From Changchengzhania lutea (GTDB lineage: Bacteria; Bacteroidota; Bacteroidia; Flavobacteriales; Flavobacteriaceae): a DNA stretch of 64,000 nt. The position numbers were made by a program, and so were the translations under genes. This document shows, in pieces, positions 9,383 through 17,652 of the stretch (positions within the stretch are counted from its first letter, which is position 1; each line of letters opens with the position of its first letter). The notes under the pieces are model-generated. The model saw only the letters and a list, made by a program, of their open reading frames with translations. It had not been told where the DNA came from and made no database searches. The stretch covers positions 888,501-952,500 of the forward strand of contig NZ_CP039456.1 of the NCBI RefSeq assembly GCF_006974145.1, given 5' to 3'.

Positions 9383-10381
9383 TTAATCATTCAGCATTTT
9401 CCACAACTTATCTTTAAGCTCAGTAATTCCTTGTTGTGCGACCGATGAAATAAATAAGTATGGTATAGGCAACTCATTGTCCAATTCCTCCTTCATTTCA
9501 GCTTGTAATTCGTCATCGAGCATATCGCTTTTTGAGATAGCAATAATGCGCTCTTTATCAAGCATTTCAGGATTGTAACGGCGAAGTTCATCTAAAAGAA
9601 TGTCGTATTGTTTTTTGATATCTTCGGCATCCGCAGGAATCATAAATAACAAAATGGAATTACGCTCAATATGGCGCAAAAAGTAATGTCCAAGTCCTTT
9701 ACCTTCGGCGGCGCCCTCTATAATCCCAGGAATATCAGCCATTACAAAGGTTTGAAAATCGCGATACTTAACAATCCCTAAATTAGGTTTGAGTGTCGTA
9801 AATTCATAATCTGCAATTTTCGGTTTAGCCGAAGTAACTACAGATAATAAGGTTGATTTTCCTGCATTAGGAAATCCTACCAAACCAACATCTGCCAATA
9901 CTTTTAATTCTAAAGTGATATGACGCTCTTCAAGCGGAAGCCCGGGTTGCGCATAACGCGGTGTTTGATTTGTTGATGTTTTAAAATGCCAATTCCCTAA
10001 ACCGCCTTTACCGCCTTCTGCAATAATTCTTTCTTCACCCTCATCAGTAATTTCAAAAAGAATCTCATTGGTTTCGGTATCTCTCACTACGGTACCCAAA
10101 GGCACATCTACGTATATGTCTTCACCATCGGCTCCAGAACTTCTACTTTTACTGCCGTGAGAGCCATGACCTGCTTTAATATGTTTCTTAAATTTTAAAT
10201 GAAGTAAAGTCCATAAATTAGAGTTCCCTTTCAAGATAACATGACCACCTCGACCACCATCGCCTCCATCGGGGCCTCCTTTAGTGATGTATTTTTCTCT
10301 ATGTAAATGCACAGATCCTTTACCTCCGTTTCCGGAAGCAACAAACATTTTTACATAATCAACAAAATTTCCTTCAGTCAT
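9383..10381 (-). CDS. obg: GTPase Obg
   Basis: 332 residues with the glycine-rich Obg fold at the N-terminus (many GGKG/GGDGG turns to about residue 155) and then the G domain: P-loop GFPNAGKS at 169-176, the G3 motif DIPGIIEGA and the NKXD-like SKSD. Obg is an essential GTPase that acts in late 50S ribosome assembly and stress control. Length is typical of Bacteroidota members, which lack the long C-terminal domain. It lies in the same direction as hpt-adk upstream. Confidence 0.97.
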   Translation of the reverse strand: MTEGNFVDYVKMFVASGNGGKGSVHLHREKYITKGGPDGGDGGRGGHVILKGNSNLWTLLHLKFKKHIKAGHGSHGSKSRSSGADGEDIYVDVPLGTVVRDTETNEILFEITDEGEERIIAEGGKGGLGNWHFKTSTNQTPRYAQPGLPLEERHITLELKVLADVGLVGFPNAGKSTLLSVVTSAKPKIADYEFTTLKPNLGIVKYRDFQTFVMADIPGIIEGAAEGKGLGHYFLRHIERNSILLFMIPADAEDIKKQYDILLDELRRYNPEMLDKERIIAISKSDMLDDELQAEMKEELDNELPIPYLFISSVAQQGITELKDKLWKMLND

Positions 10382-10439
10382 AAATAAAGTTAACAGTTAA
10401 AAGTTATGAGTTAAAAGTTTTACCCTTTTGCTTTTAATC

Positions 10440-10649
10440 TTATTGTTTTCCGCGAAAGCAAAAGTGTACTATTTTTTTAATCGTTTTGTACCTGCCCATT
10501 ATAAAATATAAAATTGGACCTATACATGGGAAAAATAAAACCCAGATTATTTTATCATTACTTTTAAAATCATTTTTCAGAATACTTATTAGTCTCAAAA
10601 CTGGCAAAAGCAAAAATATTAAGATAAGTTGCCATACTCCAATGATCAA
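10440..10649 (-). CDS. Small PLD-nuclease N-terminal-like (PLDc_N) membrane protein
   Basis: 69 residues. Two hydrophobic helices flank a central NDKIIWVLFFPCIGPILYFIMGR stretch whose pattern matches the PLDc_N domain (phospholipase D nuclease N-terminal), here as a free-standing protein. Such small inner-membrane proteins are common in Flavobacteriia and uncharacterised. It lies between obg and hpt-adk in the same orientation. Confidence 0.65.
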   Translation of the reverse strand: MIIGVWQLILIFLLLPVLRLISILKNDFKSNDKIIWVLFFPCIGPILYFIMGRYKTIKKIVHFCFRGKQ

Positions 10650-10678
10650 ATTAATTAATAATCTTTACATAAATTTGT

Positions 10679-11794
10679 CTATAGATTATCAATTACAGCA
10701 CTCAATCTTACAGTAATATCTTCAATACTACCTACGCCATCAACACCAAAATATTTGTTTTGAGCTGAGTAGTAGTCTTTTAAAATAGCCGTTTTATTGT
10801 AATATTCTAAAATTCTATTTCTTATAATGGTTTCGTCAGCATCGTCTGGTCTGCCGCTTGTTTTACCTCTCGCTAATAAGCGTTGCACCAAAACATCGTC
10901 ATCTACTTCTAAAGCAATCATCGCATTGATTTCAGAATCCTTACTTTCCATTAACTTATCTAAAGCTTCAGCTTGAGCATTGGTACGAGGAAAACCATCG
11001 AAAATAAATCCCTTAGCATCAGCATTTTTTTCAACCTCAGCATTCAACATATCAATAGTGACTTGATCTGGAACTAACGCGCCCTTATCCATATAAGATT
11101 TGGCCAACATTCCTAAAGCAGTTTCATTTTTTATATTAAATCTAAAAACATCACCCGTAGAGATGTGAATGAGATTATATTTTTCTTTTAAAAAATTAGC
11201 TTGCGTTCCTTTACCTGCTCCTGGAGGACCAAATAGCACTAAATTAGTCATATGTTGTGTTTCTTTTATTTGATATATTTCTGGAATATCCCTTCCCAAT
11301 CCGTCATAGTCAAGTCCATAACCTACTATAAATTTATTTGGTATTTCAATGCCAATGTAATGGAGTTTAAAATCTTTTTTATATGCTTCTGGTTTATAAA
11401 ATAAGGTGGCGATTTTTAAAGCTTTGACGTTCTCATTTTTAAAAATCCGGTGTACTTCTGCTAAGGTATTTCCTGTATCAATAATATCTTCTAAAATCAC
11501 TACAGTCTTACCAGATAAATCTTGAGTTAATCCTATAAGGCGTTGAATATCTTCTGTAGATTTAACACCCTCATAAGAGGCTAATTTTATAAACGTTACT
11601 TCGCAGGGGTTTGGATATTTTTTTACAAAATCGCTCACCACCATAAACGACCCATTTAAAATCCCGACAAATACAGGAATTTCATCACCAATATCATGAG
11701 CAATTTCGCTAACCATGCGTGTTAAAGCACTGTCAATTTCTTTAGCTGAAATAAATGGTTTGAAATATTTGTCGTGTAGCTTTATCAAGGTCAT
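10679..11794 (-). CDS. hpt-adk: Fused hypoxanthine phosphoribosyltransferase - adenylate kinase
   Basis: One continuous frame encodes two complete purine enzymes. In numbering from the alternative ATG at 11812, residues ~7-186 are HPRT (PRPP loop VVILEDIIDTGNT) and 188-377 are adenylate kinase (P-loop GPPGAGKGTQ at 195-204, FDGFPRT, RGKTSGRPDD in a short zinc-free LID). HPRT salvages hypoxanthine and guanine with PRPP; Adk interconverts AMP, ADP and ATP, so the fusion links salvage to the adenylate pool. I prefer the ATG at 11794 because HPRT homology starts there. Met188 at the junction could also start free Adk. It is divergent from purK, 110-130 bases away. Confidence 0.93.
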   Translation of the reverse strand: MTLIKLHDKYFKPFISAKEIDSALTRMVSEIAHDIGDEIPVFVGILNGSFMVVSDFVKKYPNPCEVTFIKLASYEGVKSTEDIQRLIGLTQDLSGKTVVILEDIIDTGNTLAEVHRIFKNENVKALKIATLFYKPEAYKKDFKLHYIGIEIPNKFIVGYGLDYDGLGRDIPEIYQIKETQHMTNLVLFGPPGAGKGTQANFLKEKYNLIHISTGDVFRFNIKNETALGMLAKSYMDKGALVPDQVTIDMLNAEVEKNADAKGFIFDGFPRTNAQAEALDKLMESKDSEINAMIALEVDDDVLVQRLLARGKTSGRPDDADETIIRNRILEYYNKTAILKDYYSAQNKYFGVDGVGSIEDITVRLSAVIDNL

Positions 11795-11856
11795 TGAATT
11801 TTGAAGATGCAAAGATAATCAATAGATTAAGTAATAACGATTTTTTGATTTACGAT

Positions 11857-11889
11857 TTGGGTACTAATTGATTTTTAAATGTATTTTTG
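11857..11889 (+). promoter_or_regulatory. Promoter candidate for purK
   Basis: TATTTTTG at 11882-11889 matches the flavobacterial -7 consensus TAnnTTTG, with TTG at 11857-11859 as a possible -33 element (22-base spacer). The purK ATG follows at 11923. Sequence match only. Confidence 0.4.
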
Positions 11890-11922
11890 CGTATCATGTA
11901 TGCTATATTCAGATAAAACACA

Positions 11923-13077
11923 ATGAATTACTTTTCTTCAAACTTTAAACTTGGTATTTTAGGTGGCGGCCAGTTAGGAAAAATGCTTTTAAATGACACC
12001 AGAAAATTTGATATTTACACCTGTGTTTTAGACCCTAGTGAAGAGGCACCATGCAGAATTGCCAGTAATGAGTTTTACATTGGTGATTTAATGGATTTTG
12101 AAACCGTTTATAATTTTGGTAAACAAGTTGATGTGCTTACTATTGAAATTGAAAACGTGAATGTTGATGCCTTAGAACGTTTAGAGAAAGACGGCGTTAC
12201 GGTTTATCCTTCCTCAAAAACCTTACGTATCATTCAGAACAAAGCCACGCAAAAATTATTCTATATAGATCACGATTTACCAACTGCCTATTTTTCAAGA
12301 TTTGCATATACATCTGAAATAAAAGAAGCTGTTAATCACGGTGGTATCCAACTTCCATTTGTTTGGAAAAGTGCGCAGTTTGGCTATGATGGAAATGGTG
12401 TTAAAATTGTGAGATCACTTGCCGATTTAAATGGCTTACCAAATGTAGAATGCATCGCCGAACAACTCATTCCGTTTAAAAATGAATTAGCGGTTATCGT
12501 TGCAAGAAATGCCAATGGCGAGACAAAAACCTTTCCTGTAGTAGAAATGGAGTTTCACCCCGAAGCCAATCAGGTAGAATATGTTATCTGTCCGGCAAGA
12601 ATTTCTGATGCTGTGGTAAAAAAAGCAGAAGCTGTCGCTTTAAAAACCTCTGAAGCCTTTGGGCATGTGGGGCTTTTAGCCGTGGAGATGTTTCAAACAA
12701 AAAATGACGATATTTTAATTAATGAAGTGGCGCCACGTCCGCATAACTCTGGACACCAAACCATAGAATCCAATTATACCTCGCAATTTGAACAGCATTT
12801 AAGAGCCATTCTAAATTTACCCTTGGGTAGAACCGATAGTAAAGTGGGTGGGATTATGGTAAATTTGGTTGGAGCAGAAGGATTTACGGGTGATGTTATT
12901 TATGAGCATATTGAAGACATTATGAAAATGGAAGGTGTAACTCCCCATATTTATGGCAAAAAACAAACTAGACCTTTCCGAAAAATGGGCCATGTGACCA
13001 TAGTAAATGAAGATTTAAACAAGGCACGAAAAATTGCTGAAGATGTCAAGAACACCATAAAAGTAATTAGTAAATAA
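11923..13077 (+). CDS. purK: 5-(carboxyamino)imidazole ribonucleotide synthase PurK
   Basis: 384 residues with an ATP-grasp fold. It begins LGILGGGQLGKML, the PurK signature, and contains EVAPRPHNSGHQTIE near residue 270, which forms the metal/ATP site. It makes N5-CAIR from AIR, bicarbonate and ATP in de novo purine synthesis, and purE follows 85 bases later. Full length and intact. A hairpin between the two genes may reduce read-through. Confidence 0.97.
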   Translation: MNYFSSNFKLGILGGGQLGKMLLNDTRKFDIYTCVLDPSEEAPCRIASNEFYIGDLMDFETVYNFGKQVDVLTIEIENVNVDALERLEKDGVTVYPSSKTLRIIQNKATQKLFYIDHDLPTAYFSRFAYTSEIKEAVNHGGIQLPFVWKSAQFGYDGNGVKIVRSLADLNGLPNVECIAEQLIPFKNELAVIVARNANGETKTFPVVEMEFHPEANQVEYVICPARISDAVVKKAEAVALKTSEAFGHVGLLAVEMFQTKNDDILINEVAPRPHNSGHQTIESNYTSQFEQHLRAILNLPLGRTDSKVGGIMVNLVGAEGFTGDVIYEHIEDIMKMEGVTPHIYGKKQTRPFRKMGHVTIVNEDLNKARKIAEDVKNTIKVISK

Positions 13078-13105
13078 TCCCACGAGCGCAGTCGTGGGAT
13101 TTTTA
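13078..13105 (+). terminator. Hairpin after purK carrying the dispersed repeat core
   Basis: TCCCACGA (13078-13085) pairs perfectly with TCGTGGGA (13092-13099) and is followed by a T run, so it looks like an intrinsic terminator or attenuator between purK and purE. It starts directly after the purK stop. The loop region contains GAGCGCAGTCG, the core of the dispersed repeat seen at 3265-3275. Confidence 0.65.
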
Positions 13106-13162
13106 AAATAAATATTTTAATTGAGGTCTTATCTGCGATAGACCGCACATAATATATAATTC

Positions 13163-13642
13163 ATGAATAAAGTAGGAGTCATTATGGGAAGTAAAAGTGA
13201 TCTTCCAGTTATGCAAGACGCTATAGATATTCTTAAAGAGTTTGAGATAAAAGTTGAAGTCGATATTGTTTCGGCTCACAGAACCCCAGAAAAATTATTT
13301 GACTACGGTAAGCATGCACATACCAAAGGATTTGCCGTCATTATTGCTGGTGCTGGTGGTGCTGCGCATTTACCAGGAATGATTGCTTCACTATCCCCAC
13401 TCCCGGTTATTGGTGTGCCCGTAAAAAGTAGCAATTCTATTGATGGTTGGGATTCTATATTATCGATATTACAAATGCCAGGCGGTGTTCCCGTGGCAAC
13501 CGTAGCCTTAAATGGCGCTAAAAATGCTGGTATCTTAGCAGCACAAATTATTGGAACAAGTGATCCTCGTATTTTAGACAAAATTCTTCAATATAAAGAA
13601 GGATTAAAACAAAAAGTACATGACTCTGCTATAGGCCTATAA
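13163..13642 (+). CDS. purE: 5-(carboxyamino)imidazole ribonucleotide mutase PurE
   Basis: 159 residues, the class I PurE length. Signature stretches are VGVIMGSKSDLPVM at the N-terminus, VDIVSAHRTPEKLFDY with the catalytic His, and AGAGGAAHLPGMIAS. It converts N5-CAIR to CAIR, the step after PurK. All key motifs are present. It probably shares the purK transcript, subject to the intervening hairpin, and is followed by its own terminator. Confidence 0.97.
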   Translation: MNKVGVIMGSKSDLPVMQDAIDILKEFEIKVEVDIVSAHRTPEKLFDYGKHAHTKGFAVIIAGAGGAAHLPGMIASLSPLPVIGVPVKSSNSIDGWDSILSILQMPGGVPVATVALNGAKNAGILAAQIIGTSDPRILDKILQYKEGLKQKVHDSAIGL

Positions 13643-13646
13643 ACAG

Positions 13647-13672
13647 AAAACCCCGAATAAATTCGAGGTTTT
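13647..13672 (+). terminator. Intrinsic terminator after purE
   Basis: AAAACCCCGAA (13647-13657) pairs with TTCGAGGTTTT (13662-13672), one mismatch, short loop, ending in a T run five bases after the purE stop. Confidence 0.75.
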
Positions 13673-13795
13673 CCTAGCTATTAACAATAATTCTTAAGAG
13701 TTAGATAACTCCCTTTGAAAAATCTGACGCAAATTTATAATAATTTTATTGTGCACGCATAATGAATTTGACATTTAACATATCCCTAAGAAAAC

Positions 13796-15838
13796 ATGTC
13801 CAATAATATTCTATTACAATCCTTTACAACACCATACAACACCGTTCCTTTTTCATCTATTAAAGATGCGCATTTTTTGCCTGCTTTTGAAGAAGCCATA
13901 AAAAAAGCTAAGGGAGAAATTGAGGCTATCACAAAAAATACAGAAACGCCTACCTTTGAAAATACTATTGAAGCCTTAGAGTTTTCGGGAATGACCTTAG
14001 ATAGAATTTCAAACATTTTTTTTAATTTGAACTCTGCCGAAACAAATGATACTATTCAAAAGATAGCACAACAAGTATCACCACTTCTTTCAGAATTTAG
14101 TAACGACATTACTTTAAATGCTGATTTATTCAACCGTGTTAAGCAGGTTTACGAAAATAAAAATCAACTCAATTTAACTACAGAACAAGATACCCTTCTT
14201 GATAAAAAATATAAAAGTTTTTCTCGCAACGGCGCAAATCTTTCTGAAGATAAAAAGCAACAGTTACGGGATATTGATAAGAAATTAAGCTCACTTAAAC
14301 TCAAGTTTGGTGAAAATGTTCTAGCCGAAACCAATAAGTTTGAAATGCATATCACTGATGAAGCTGATTTATCCGGACTCCCCAATGGAGCCAAAGAAGC
14401 CGCTAAACAATTGGCTGAATCGAAAGATAAAACTGGCTGGTTATTCACTTTAGACTACCCGAGCTATATTCCGTTTGTCACCTACGCTGACAACAGAGAC
14501 CTCAGAAAGAAAATGACTTTAGCTGCGGGTAGTAAAGGCTTTAAAAATGATGCCCTAGACAATCAGAAATACGTATTAAGCATAGCGAAGTTAAGATACG
14601 ACCGTGCCAATCTATTAGGTTATAAAACCCATGCCCATTTTGTACTTGAAGAACGTATGGCAGGAACACCTGAAAATGTTTTAAAGTTCTCAAACGAATT
14701 ATTGGAAAAAGCAAAACCAGCTGCAGAACGTGAGTTTCAAAAGCTAGAAGACTTTGCTAAAGAATCAGATCATATCGATCAACTTCAAAAATGGGATGGT
14801 TCATATTACTCTGAAAAATTGAAGCAAAAGTTATTCAGTTTGGATGATGAACAGCTAAAACCTTATTTCAAATTAGAGCATGTTATAGATGGTGCTTTTA
14901 CAGTCGCTAATAAGTTGTTCGATTTAAATTTTGAAGAAATTCATAACATCGATACATACCACGACGATGTTCTCACCTACAAAGTTACAGACTCCAAAGG
15001 AGATTTAATTTCTATATTTTATGCCGATTTCTTTCCACGAGCAGGAAAACGTAATGGTGCGTGGATGACTTCTTACAAACCACAATACGTAAAAGATGGT
15101 GTTATGGAACGCCCTCATATTTCTATTGTATGCAACTTTACAAAACCCACTAAGAGCAAGCCATCGCTACTTACCTTTAATGAAGTGACGACGTTGTTTC
15201 ATGAATTTGGTCACGCACTTCATGGTATGCTTGCCAATACCACTTATCCAAGCTTATCTGGCACCAGTGTCTATTGGGATTTTGTAGAATTACCAAGTCA
15301 GATTTTAGAGAATTGGTGTTATGAAAAAGAAGCCTTAAAATTATTTGCAACGCATTATAAAACCGGAGAAGTCATCCCTATGGATTTAGTCGAAAAGATA
15401 AAGGCTTCCGCGACATTTCATGAAGGTATGCAAACCCTAAGACAATTAAGCTTTGGACTGTTAGACATGAGTTGGCACGCTGGTGAATCGCCAGAAACAA
15501 TAAAATCTGTAAAAGCTCATGAATCTCAAGTTTTTGAAAACACATCACTATATCCTGAAACTAAAGAAACCTGTATGAGTACGGCGTTTTCCCATATATT
15601 TCAAGGTGGCTATTCATCGGGTTACTACAGCTATAAATGGGCCGAAGTTTTAGATGCTGATGCCTTTGATTTTTTTAAGGAAAAGGGGATTTTCAATAAA
15701 GTGGTTGCTACTAAATTTAAAGATAATGTCCTGAGTAAAGGTGGCACGGAAAAACCCATGATATTGTATAAACGTTTTAGAGGGCAGGCGCCAAAACCGG
15801 AAGCCTTATTAAAACGTGCTGGCTTATTAGAGAAATAA
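13796..15838 (+). CDS. M3 family metallopeptidase (peptidyl-dipeptidase Dcp / oligopeptidase A type)
   Basis: 680 residues, the usual M3A length. The zinc site is HEFGH with H469, E470 and H473, followed by the conserved ALHGML. The C-terminal SHIFQGGYSSGYYSYKWAEVLDADAF is typical of the substrate-binding part of the family. No signal peptide is evident, so a cytoplasmic role in breaking down short peptides is likely. It could be Dcp-like or OpdA-like; the sequence alone does not settle this. Intact and monocistronic. Confidence 0.92.
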   Translation: MSNNILLQSFTTPYNTVPFSSIKDAHFLPAFEEAIKKAKGEIEAITKNTETPTFENTIEALEFSGMTLDRISNIFFNLNSAETNDTIQKIAQQVSPLLSEFSNDITLNADLFNRVKQVYENKNQLNLTTEQDTLLDKKYKSFSRNGANLSEDKKQQLRDIDKKLSSLKLKFGENVLAETNKFEMHITDEADLSGLPNGAKEAAKQLAESKDKTGWLFTLDYPSYIPFVTYADNRDLRKKMTLAAGSKGFKNDALDNQKYVLSIAKLRYDRANLLGYKTHAHFVLEERMAGTPENVLKFSNELLEKAKPAAEREFQKLEDFAKESDHIDQLQKWDGSYYSEKLKQKLFSLDDEQLKPYFKLEHVIDGAFTVANKLFDLNFEEIHNIDTYHDDVLTYKVTDSKGDLISIFYADFFPRAGKRNGAWMTSYKPQYVKDGVMERPHISIVCNFTKPTKSKPSLLTFNEVTTLFHEFGHALHGMLANTTYPSLSGTSVYWDFVELPSQILENWCYEKEALKLFATHYKTGEVIPMDLVEKIKASATFHEGMQTLRQLSFGLLDMSWHAGESPETIKSVKAHESQVFENTSLYPETKETCMSTAFSHIFQGGYSSGYYSYKWAEVLDADAFDFFKEKGIFNKVVATKFKDNVLSKGGTEKPMILYKRFRGQAPKPEALLKRAGLLEK

Positions 15839-15885
15839 ATTATTCATTTTTTTAGCTTATTTTTATCACAAACTATTAAGTACGC

Positions 15886-16440
15886 ATGCCAGAACATAAA
15901 ATTAACGCAGATAAGTGGGTTGACGCTTATGCCGATTACTTGTTTAATTACACTATTACCCGTGTGAGTGATCGTGAAATTGCACAAGATTTGGTACAGG
16001 ACACGTTTCTGGCAGGTTTAAAATCAATGAAAAATTTTAAAGGAGAAGCCAGCGAACGTACCTGGCTTATTTCAATTTTAAAACGAAAAATCATTGACCA
16101 CTATCGCAAAAAGAATTCTAACAAAGGAAAGGCGGAAGTAAGAATTGCTTATAATGGTGATTCGGAATCTGAGGGCGATTGGCTGGAAGAACGTGTAGCA
16201 GATCCATTTGACAAAACAGCCGAAGACACCATGCAGAACGAGGAACTTAGTGACGCTATTTATAATTGTTTAGAAAAATTACCAAAAAAGCAGGCACAGG
16301 TTTTTAAAATGAAAACTATTCAAGGTTTTGAAACTGAAGTTATCTGTAATGAACTTAATATTACAGCGTCTAACCTTTGGGTAATTATTCATAGAGCACG
16401 AACAGCTATGGCAGGTTGCCTTAAAGAAAATTGGTTTTAA
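15886..16440 (+). CDS. ECF-type RNA polymerase sigma factor
   Basis: 184 residues. Region 2 shows IAQDLVQDTFLAGLKSMKNF and the following TWLISILKRKIIDHYRKK, and region 4 shows LPKKQAQVFKMKTIQGFETEVICNEL with a helix-turn-helix. A variable acidic linker lies between. The following small zinc-site gene begins only two bases after the sigma stop, the usual layout of an ECF sigma factor with its anti-sigma factor. The regulon is unknown. Confidence 0.9.
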   Translation: MPEHKINADKWVDAYADYLFNYTITRVSDREIAQDLVQDTFLAGLKSMKNFKGEASERTWLISILKRKIIDHYRKKNSNKGKAEVRIAYNGDSESEGDWLEERVADPFDKTAEDTMQNEELSDAIYNCLEKLPKKQAQVFKMKTIQGFETEVICNELNITASNLWVIIHRARTAMAGCLKENWF

Positions 16441-16442
16441 TT

Positions 16443-16712
16443 ATGAGTAGCAGATTCAAAATTGTCATTCCGTGTGATGAAGCAAACCATGTTTGTGATA
16501 AAACACAGTATAAGGAATCCTCTTTTCGAGAAAAAATTATACTCAACTTACACTTAATTTATTGTAGAGCTTGTAGAAAGTACAGTAAAAATAATGCAAA
16601 ACTAACTGAGGTTTTAAACAAATCAGAGGTCTGCTGCATGGATAAGGATAGCAAAGCCTCCATAAAGCAAAATCTACATGAAGCCTTAGAAAATCATTCT
16701 GAATCAAATTAA
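16443..16712 (+). CDS. Short zinc-binding anti-sigma factor candidate
   Basis: About 89 residues from the ATG at 16443; a TTG at 16431 inside the sigma gene is a less likely start. It contains HLIYCRAC, which fits the H-x3-C-x2-C signature of the ZAS (zinc anti-sigma) fold, and further Cys and His residues upstream. There is no membrane segment, so it would act as a soluble, possibly redox-responsive partner of the ECF sigma factor just before it. It overlaps the convergent UbiA-like gene by 9 bases. Confidence 0.7.
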   Translation: MSSRFKIVIPCDEANHVCDKTQYKESSFREKIILNLHLIYCRACRKYSKNNAKLTEVLNKSEVCCMDKDSKASIKQNLHEALENHSESN

Positions 16713-17531
16713 CTTCAATAATAACCAAAATATAGGGATCGCCTCAACCCATAAGGCACTATAATAATGTCCTTGATTCACTTTAGAAAACATTACAAAT
16801 AATCCTATTATTATGGAGACGGTAAGTGTTAGCAAAACATCCTGAGCGCTAAGGCTATCTTTTAGAAAAATTATTCCGAAGAACATCATAATCAAAATGA
16901 GTCCCATTAATTTAGTCCCCTTCACCCCTATTTCCTGAGGGATGGTTGACAGCTTTAAACTGTCAAATTTCAAATCTCTAATTTCAAATGGCAGCATTAA
17001 TATAATGACAAAAATATAGCGTTGAAAACAATCTATTATAATATCTGTGTTTAAATGATATCCGTTATTTATTAGAGGAAGCAATACCGTTACCAATGCC
17101 CAAACCAAAGCAATGAGATATACTTTTAAACCGCTTATACTCCTCAAGTTCTGTTTATCATCTAAAAAAATAGATTTAGGCAAAAAAGGTATGGCATACA
17201 AAAATGTGATTATAGCCAAACCAGCAACACAAATTAGAGTAATCATTTCTAATTTAAAGGCATAATAGCACATGGCTAAAAAACAGCCCAAAGAAAAAAT
17301 TTGGATACCTTTTAGGTATGGTGTCAGGCTTCGGTGATGAAACTTTGCCATCCCAAAGTACTTAACAAAATTATATCCTGTAATGGAGGCGAAAAAGATA
17401 AAATAAAGCACATGCTCATCGTAGTCAATATTATAATTAAGTAGCGTTAACCAACTTAATGCATAGACAGACAGAGCCACATGAATACTGCTATTGATAT
17501 AAAAATTTAGTAACTGCTTTACAAGTGGCAT
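16704..17531 (-). CDS. UbiA-like integral membrane protein
   Basis: 275 residues with about eight membrane segments. The overall layout and the segment LPFEIRDLKFD near residue 180 recall the second aspartate motif of UbiA prenyltransferases. The first motif (NDxxDxxxD) is not evident; the corresponding region reads GYNFVKYFG. It is thus either a diverged UbiA relative with changed chemistry or an inactive homologue. The last 9 bases overlap the anti-sigma gene on the other strand. Confidence 0.55.
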   Translation of the reverse strand: MPLVKQLLNFYINSSIHVALSVYALSWLTLLNYNIDYDEHVLYFIFFASITGYNFVKYFGMAKFHHRSLTPYLKGIQIFSLGCFLAMCYYAFKLEMITLICVAGLAIITFLYAIPFLPKSIFLDDKQNLRSISGLKVYLIALVWALVTVLLPLINNGYHLNTDIIIDCFQRYIFVIILMLPFEIRDLKFDSLKLSTIPQEIGVKGTKLMGLILIMMFFGIIFLKDSLSAQDVLLTLTVSIIIGLFVMFSKVNQGHYYSALWVEAIPIFWLLLKLI

Positions 17532-17617
17532 AATGCAAAAATAAACAAAGTGTTGATAACGTTTTATTATGGTTAAAAACTTTCCATATTAAGCATTTAT
17601 ACACATAATATATTGCG

Positions 17618-17625
17618 TATTTTTG
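17618..17625 (+). promoter_or_regulatory. -7 promoter element candidate for gcvP
   Basis: TATTTTTG matches the flavobacterial -7 consensus and lies 27 bases before the gcvP ATG. I do not see a clear TTG at the -33 distance. Confidence 0.3.
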
Positions 17626-17652
17626 CGAATTATATAAAATCTTGATTTTTTA

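Noticed and set aside
10385..10420. Runs of AGTTAAAAGTT as a regulatory direct repeat
   Set aside because: Low-complexity AT-rich sequence downstream of a gene on the opposite reading side; nothing distinguishes it from simple sequence.
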